A DNA stretch of 10,448 nt. It comes from Bacteroidales bacterium (GTDB lineage Bacteria; Bacteroidota; Bacteroidia; Bacteroidales; Muribaculaceae). The position numbers and the translations under genes are program-made. Positions 7,738 through 10,448 of the stretch are shown here, one piece after another. Where the stretch lies: positions 1 through 10,448 of the forward strand of contig SFMJ01000047.1 of NCBI GenBank assembly GCA_004553095.1, read 5' to 3'. A model generated the notes under the pieces. The model made no database searches, had not been told where the DNA came from, and saw only the letters and a list, made by a program, of their open reading frames with translations. Every line of letters begins with the position of its first letter. Within the stretch, counting starts at the first letter, position 1.

Positions 7738-8421
7738 ATGGAAACAGATGGTAAAGAGATAGTCGATAGGATGATGAAAGGGATGCCCCGAAAGCTCTTT
7801 GTCACCGGCACAGACACAGATGCCGGCAAGAGTTATGCCACGGGATGGTTTGCACGTCTGATCAATCAGTCGGGAGGGAATGCCATGACGATGAAATTTG
7901 TGCAGACCGGCAATAAGGATTATAGCGAAGATATCGCAGTGCATCGCCGGATCATGGGAATCGAGATGACAGAAGAGGATCTCAACCATCTCACGGCTCC
8001 GGAGATCTACAGCTATCCTTGCAGTCCTGACTTGGCAGCGAAGATCGACTCACGTCCCATCGACTTGGCAGCCATCACTGAGGCCTCCGACCGTCTTGCC
8101 GAGAAATATGACACGGTCTTGATAGAGGGGGCCGGAGGGATTATGGTTCCGCTTTCAGGGGAATATCTTACCATCGATTATATCCGGGATCATCGTCTGC
8201 CGGTGGTGTTGGTGACCAACAGTCGACTGGGATCTATCAATCACACACTGTTGGCGCTGTCGGCAATAGAGCGAGCCGGTTTGGAGTTATATGCCGTGAT
8301 CTATAATTCATATTTCGACACGGATAAAATAATTGCTGAAGATACACGTAAATATATAAAGAAGCATCTTGAGAATCACTTCGCGGATACGCTATTTATC
8401 GAGATGAACACAATCATATAA
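7738..8421 (+). CDS. bioD: Dethiobiotin synthetase
   Basis: BioD carboxylates 7,8-diaminopelargonate with ATP and CO2 to form dethiobiotin, the penultimate step of biotin synthesis. Counting from the ATG at 7738 (227 aa), the P-loop GTDTDAGKS is at 24-32 (Lys31). K-F-V-Q-T-G at 53-58 holds the conserved substrate lysine, SEDIAVHRR at 63-71 carries the Mg-binding Asp65, EGAGG is at 130-134 and NSRLGSINH at 161-169 is the nucleotide-base region. Start choice is uncertain: TTG 7729 and ATG 7738, 7771, 7774 and 7783 are all in frame. BioD proteins usually reach the P-loop within about ten residues, which favours 7774 or 7783. No other bio gene is present here. The next gene follows after 29 nt, suggesting a shared transcript. 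No clear promoter was found between the glyA terminator and the start. Confidence 0.9.
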   Translation: METDGKEIVDRMMKGMPRKLFVTGTDTDAGKSYATGWFARLINQSGGNAMTMKFVQTGNKDYSEDIAVHRRIMGIEMTEEDLNHLTAPEIYSYPCSPDLAAKIDSRPIDLAAITEASDRLAEKYDTVLIEGAGGIMVPLSGEYLTIDYIRDHRLPVVLVTNSRLGSINHTLLALSAIERAGLELYAVIYNSYFDTDKIIAEDTRKYIKKHLENHFADTLFIEMNTII

Positions 8422-8450
8422 AGGAAAACGAAGCCTACTAACGAAACGAT

Positions 8451-9143
8451 ATGGATAAAATCAAAGAAGAGACTACCACACCGGGCAAGATATGGAAGAC
8501 ATCGATCACGAAGTCAGAGTTATCGCAATTGCCTGCCGAGAGTTATCATGGTAATATCATAGTAATCGACAGAGCTGAGGCGGCAGTCGAGGCGTGTGAG
8601 ATCCTCCGGAGGGAGAAGATATTGGGATTTGACACGGAAACGCGACCGACATTTAAGTCAGGACAGCATCATAATGTGGCATTGCTTCAGCTCTCCACTC
8701 ACACGGAGTGCTTCCTGTTCCGTATCAATATTATCGGCATGCCTAAGTGTGTATTGGATATCTTGGAAGATGAGCATATTATGAAGATCGGAGTGTCTAT
8801 CCATGATGACTTTCTGAATCTTCACAAGTGCTACAAACTGGAGCCGAAGGGATTCATCGATCTTCAGGCATACGTGAAGAGTTATAACATCGCAGACAAT
8901 AGTCTGTCGAGGATCTATGGCATACTCTTCGACAAGCGCATATCGAAGGGGCAAAGACTGAGCAACTGGGAAACACAGGTACTGACACAGTATCAACAGG
9001 AATATGCCGCCCTTGATGCCTTGGCATGTATCACGATATATGAGTATCTGAACAAGGATGGATTTGATTATCGAACTTCAAAATATTATAGAGAATTTGA
9101 TGACCCCAACTACCAACAAGCGCAACAAGAAAAAACTACGTAG
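8451..9143 (+). CDS. 3'-5' exonuclease domain protein (DEDDy, RNase D/WRN-like)
   Basis: This 230-aa protein carries a DnaQ-fold 3'-5' exonuclease domain of the RNase D/WRN type over about residues 35-202. The three catalytic blocks are intact: exo I GFDTETRP with Asp61 and Glu63; exo II KIGVSIHDDFLNL (112-124) with Asp120 the likely metal ligand; exo III EYAALDA with Tyr185 and Asp189, giving the DEDDy pattern. There is no HRDC domain, so it is not a full RNase D; stand-alone domains of this length occur widely in Bacteroidales. An active two-metal nuclease is likely from the motifs, but whether it acts on RNA or DNA cannot be read from sequence. It begins 29 nt after bioD, and its last 44 nt overlap the next gene, so the three probably share a transcript. 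Confidence 0.88.
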   Translation: MDKIKEETTTPGKIWKTSITKSELSQLPAESYHGNIIVIDRAEAAVEACEILRREKILGFDTETRPTFKSGQHHNVALLQLSTHTECFLFRINIIGMPKCVLDILEDEHIMKIGVSIHDDFLNLHKCYKLEPKGFIDLQAYVKSYNIADNSLSRIYGILFDKRISKGQRLSNWETQVLTQYQQEYAALDALACITIYEYLNKDGFDYRTSKYYREFDDPNYQQAQQEKTT

Positions 9144-9345
9144 GTCGGTATGGATGCCTATCCTGCTGCTGATCTACTTGGCAGTGATGACGACATGGTT
9201 TGCCCCCCGTCTTATAGCCGAGGGAGAGACTGTTCGGCTGATAGTCGTAGTGCTGTCGGAGCTCGCCATCATCTACGCCCTTAGAGTCTTCTTAGTAAAA
9301 AAAGAACGACAAGATAAGGAGAAAGAGAAAGGGAACGCGCTCTAA
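9100..9345 (+). CDS. Small two-helix membrane protein
   Basis: I do not recognise a named family. From the ATG at 9100 the product is 81 aa: a very basic N-terminus (NKRNKKKLRR, residues 6-15), a hydrophobic helix (about 19-36), a short polar turn (AEGET), a second helix (about 45-66) and a highly charged tail (KKERQDKEKEK). By the positive-inside rule both termini should face the cytoplasm. An in-frame earlier start exists at 9058, but it would deepen the overlap with the exonuclease gene from 44 to 86 nt, so 9100 is preferred. The overlap suggests translational coupling. The clean membrane topology and an ORF open to a stop 73 nt before a terminator hairpin argue for a real gene. Confidence 0.7.
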   Translation: MTPTTNKRNKKKLRRSVWMPILLLIYLAVMTTWFAPRLIAEGETVRLIVVVLSELAIIYALRVFLVKKERQDKEKEKGNAL

Positions 9346-9417
9346 GTCTGATAGGACAAATAGGGCTAACGAGGTCAATCGTGCTAACAAGGCTGAAGAA
9401 AATAGAGAGATAATAAT

Positions 9418-9503
9418 AAAATGGCGTGGCCCTCACGGACACGCCATTTATAAGTTTCTACAGGTAAAAAATCTTAAGGTAAAAAAGATTGTTCTTTAGG
9501 TCG
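9418..9503 (-). ncRNA. Candidate small RNA, minus strand
   Basis: The minus strand between a good TAnnTTTG promoter (-7 box at 9507-9514) and the hairpin at 9419-9449 would give an RNA of about 85 nt with no reading frame of note. Besides the terminator hairpin it has a weak 6-bp stem (9470-9475 with 9485-9490), and AGGTAAAAAA occurs twice on the plus strand (9462-9471 and 9477-9486). I do not recognise it as a named RNA family. The call rests only on promoter plus terminator spacing and is a hypothesis. Confidence 0.3.
9419..9449. terminator. Hairpin terminator, possibly bidirectional
   Basis: A perfect 10-bp stem pairs 9419-9428 with 9440-9449 around an 11-nt loop. It stands 73 nt after the stop of the small membrane protein gene and can end the bioD operon on the plus strand, though its plus-strand tail is only weakly U-rich (ATAAGTTTC). 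Read on the minus strand the tail is UAUUAUUAUC, somewhat better. It could therefore also end a minus-strand transcript starting near 9503. Confidence 0.7.
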
Positions 9504-9506
9504 GTG

Positions 9507-9538
9507 CAAAGTTAGTGAAATAAAAAAAGATAGTGAAA
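9507..9538 (-). promoter_or_regulatory. Candidate minus-strand promoter
   Basis: On the minus strand TAACTTTG (plus 9507-9514) is an exact TAnnTTTG -7 box. Exactly 20 nt upstream of it (plus 9535-9538) is TTTC, one base off the -33 TTTG. Transcription would start near 9501-9503 and run leftward, toward the 3' end of the bioD operon. The box and spacing are the same as those of the nqrA promoter, which makes chance less likely. Confidence 0.5.
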
Positions 9539-9544
9539 TAAAAA
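9513..9544. repeat. Pair of 14-bp direct repeats in the minus-strand promoter
   Basis: TAGTGAAATAAAAA occurs identically at 9513-9526 and 9531-9544, an 18-bp period. On the minus strand one copy covers the -33 position and the other runs into the first two bases of the -7 box. The copies may be paired regulator sites, or merely a local duplication in AT-rich DNA. Confidence 0.6.
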
Positions 9545-9799
9545 TGCAACAAAAAGCCAAAACATGTTGCAAAACATATAATATCAAAAGAATATATGTC
9601 GGAACATGGTTTCGCCGTTGCCGTATGGATATTTAAGGAAGAGGATAGCTGCAATCAAAATTATAAAGAAGATGCAGATTATCGTAACATTCTCTATCTG
9701 TGAGATAATCTAATATATAGATTTTAAGTGCCTTTCAGGACTCGAGAGAAGTATTGTTGGTAATAATTATGACAAATACAGAGTGCGTTCTAATGGGGG
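9545..9799. other. AT-rich spacer with no supported gene
   Basis: This stretch holds no gene I can support. On the minus strand a frame is open from 9709 to a TGA at 9584-9586. It encodes a single hydrophobic helix (TIICIFFIILIAAILFLKYP) with a short polar tail, but it lacks an ATG or GTG in a useful position. On the plus strand a 35-codon frame (9596-9703) is the exact antisense of that frame. Small inverted repeats, such as TGCAAC/GTTGCA around 9544-9570, are too short to name. The right end becomes strikingly G-rich from 9795. Confidence 0.4.
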
Positions 9800-9830
9800 T
9801 TAGGGGTTGGGGAGTTGGTGTAGGGTTAGG
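9795..9830 (+). repeat. G-rich run with quadruplex-like spacing
   Basis: The plus strand has G runs of 5, 4, 4 and 3 at 9795-9799, 9803-9806, 9809-9812 and 9823-9825, separated by 3, 2 and 10 bases and followed by TTAGG. This meets a relaxed but not the strict (loops of 7 or less) quadruplex pattern. It spans the stop codon of the minus-strand phosphoesterase fragment, where it encodes LPNP on the complementary strand, so part of it is coding. Confidence 0.4.
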
Positions 9831-10000
9831 TCTTGGCCGTTCCAGCGGGCGTAGGAGCAGCGGGAGATCCATTCGCCGAGGAATATTACTTGGGAGTTGG
9901 GGGCTATTTGCTCGGAACGGAAGAGGTGGATGTGACCAAAGATAAAGTAGTCTATGTGTTCTTTAGTTAAATAGTCGCGTGCAAAAACCATGAAATTGTC
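9800..10000 (-). pseudogene. C-terminal fragment of an LpxH-type UDP-2,3-diacylglucosamine diphosphatase
   Basis: Read on the minus strand, about 66 residues from DNFMVFARDYL to the TAA at 9800-9802 match the end of Bacteroidales calcineurin-like phosphoesterases of the UDP-2,3-diacylglucosamine hydrolase type, which act in lipid A synthesis at the inner membrane. YFIFGHIHL carries the GHxH metal ligands that close the active site, and IFLGEWISRCSYARWNGQDL is the usual C-terminal strand region. The first two thirds of the enzyme, with the DxH, GD and GNHD blocks, are missing: upstream of DNF the frame stays open to an ATG at 10049-10051, but that part is antisense to the receiver-domain fragment and does not look like this family. 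The fragment cannot be active. It reflects a deletion, an inversion or an assembly join; no transposon end is visible. Confidence 0.72.
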
Positions 10001-10270
10001 GGTGAGGCCGCAGACGGTAAACGTGCCGTGGAGCTTACGCGAAAATATCATCCCGACCTCGTGCTTATGGATATCAAGATGCCTATCATGGATGGTTTGG
10101 AAGCGACACAGAAAATCAAACAGGTGCGCCCCGACCTACCTATCATAGCGCTCACCGCCAATGCTTTTGAGAGCGACCGTGCTCAGGCGCTCTCTGCTGG
10201 TTGCAACGACTTTCTCTCTAAGCCAGTGAACACCGTCAGCTGCATCGGCATGATAAAGAAATATATCTGA
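9989..10270 (+). pseudogene. Truncated response-regulator receiver domain, C-terminal end of a probable hybrid sensor kinase
   Basis: From about 9989 the plus strand reads HEIVGEAADGKRAVELTRKY and then HPDLVLMDIKMPIMDG, a receiver domain of two-component signalling. The phospho-acceptor Asp (codon 10070-10072 in LVLMDIKMP), the switch Thr in IIALTANAF and the Lys in DFLSKPV are all present, and the natural stop follows at 10268-10270 after the last helix (MIKKYI). Missing are the first beta strand and helix with the acidic Mg-binding pair, plus whatever lay before. A GTG at 10028 could start translation inside the domain but would give a non-functional 80-residue piece. The short tail after the Lys, with no DNA-binding domain, suggests the C-terminus of a hybrid histidine kinase rather than a classical regulator. 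Confidence 0.75.
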
Positions 10271-10271
10271 T

Positions 10272-10448
10272 TCAGTCGTCTATCACCTCCAGGTCGGGTG
10301 TGCCCTGCCTGAGGTCTTGATAGGCGTTAGAGAGGTCTTCCTTATTGATGGCTGTTTTCTTGTTCACAGGCCAGTCGGGGTCTGAGAGTGAATGAGAAAA
10401 CAGCCATTCGTATGTTTTTTTCATATAGAAGATGCGTGCCAGTGCACC
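10272..10448 (-). CDS. Partial unrecognised protein, C-terminal end
   Basis: The minus strand is open from the right edge to a TGA at 10272-10274, giving 58 C-terminal residues beginning GALARIFYMKKTYEWLFSHS and ending in the acidic LEVIDD. It has no membrane segment and is mixed in charge, with an ITxKED-like helix start (AINKEDLSNAYQDLRQ). I do not recognise the family. Its stop faces the stop of the receiver fragment with a single base between them, a tight convergent arrangement with no room for a terminator. That the frame is open with natural-looking protein composition supports a real gene, but the piece is short. Confidence 0.5.
   Translation of the reverse strand, partial: GALARIFYMKKTYEWLFSHSLSDPDWPVNKKTAINKEDLSNAYQDLRQGTPDLEVIDD

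Noticed and set aside
9359..9395. Imperfect 18-bp tandem repeat (AATAGGGCTAACGAGG / AATCGTGCTAACAAGG)
   Set aside because: Only 13 of 18 positions agree and there are just two copies; too weak to call a repeat element. The frame through it lacks a start codon.
9754..9945. Plus-strand frame rich in Gly, Arg and Ser
   Set aside because: Antisense to the phosphoesterase fragment; the Gly/Arg-rich translation comes from the G-rich DNA and matches no family I know.
9346..10448. Mobile element or CRISPR array in the gene-poor right end
   Set aside because: No transposase or integrase frame, no terminal inverted repeats flanking the fragments, and no series of regularly spaced identical repeats; the only direct repeat is the two-copy 14-mer.
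1..10448. tRNA or rRNA genes
   Set aside because: No cloverleaf with a GTTC-type T loop or rRNA signature was seen on either strand, though a dedicated scan was not possible.

Overview
The window looks like a chromosomal stretch from a strictly or mostly anaerobic member of the Bacteroidales (Bacteroides/Prevotella/Muribaculaceae relatives). The protein sequences look Bacteroidales-like from memory. Shine-Dalgarno sequences are essentially absent, and A-rich leaders precede the starts. The promoter before nqrA matches the Bacteroidetes -33 TTTG / -7 TAnnTTTG consensus exactly. I cannot name the genus.

Layout: (1) 1-68 is the tail of an upstream + strand gene, probably a TPR protein, followed by a strong hairpin terminator (90-128). 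(2) 177-6183 is a complete nqrABCDEF operon for the six-subunit Na+-translocating NADH:quinone oxidoreductase, with its own promoter. All cofactor-binding motifs can be located: the flavinylation threonines of NqrB and NqrC, the membrane cysteines of NqrD/NqrE, and the [2Fe-2S], FAD and NADH sites of NqrF. The flavin transferase ApbE needed to attach FMN is not encoded here. (3) 6309-7589 is glyA, closed by a strong terminator (7607-7650). (4) 7738-9345 is a probable three-gene operon: a stand-alone bioD, a DEDDy 3'-5' exonuclease-domain protein and a small two-helix membrane protein whose start overlaps the exonuclease gene. (5) 9346-9799 is AT-rich and has no convincing protein gene. It holds a hairpin terminator and, on the minus strand, a good promoter overlapped by 14-bp direct repeats; together these could make a short RNA of about 85 nt. 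(6) 9800-10448 is a patchwork: the C-terminal end of an LpxH-type phosphoesterase on the minus strand abuts, at about 9986-10000, the truncated receiver domain of a (probably hybrid) two-component protein on the plus strand. An unrecognised minus-strand gene then runs off the right edge.

Functionally, most of the window is housekeeping: NADH oxidation coupled to Na+ export, one-carbon/glycine metabolism and a biotin biosynthesis step. I do not see a defence system, phage, transposon, CRISPR array or obviously new multi-gene system. The parts that merit attention are the abrupt gene-fragment junction near 9990, the putative minus-strand small RNA with its repeat-bearing promoter, and the atypical flavinylation motif in NqrC.
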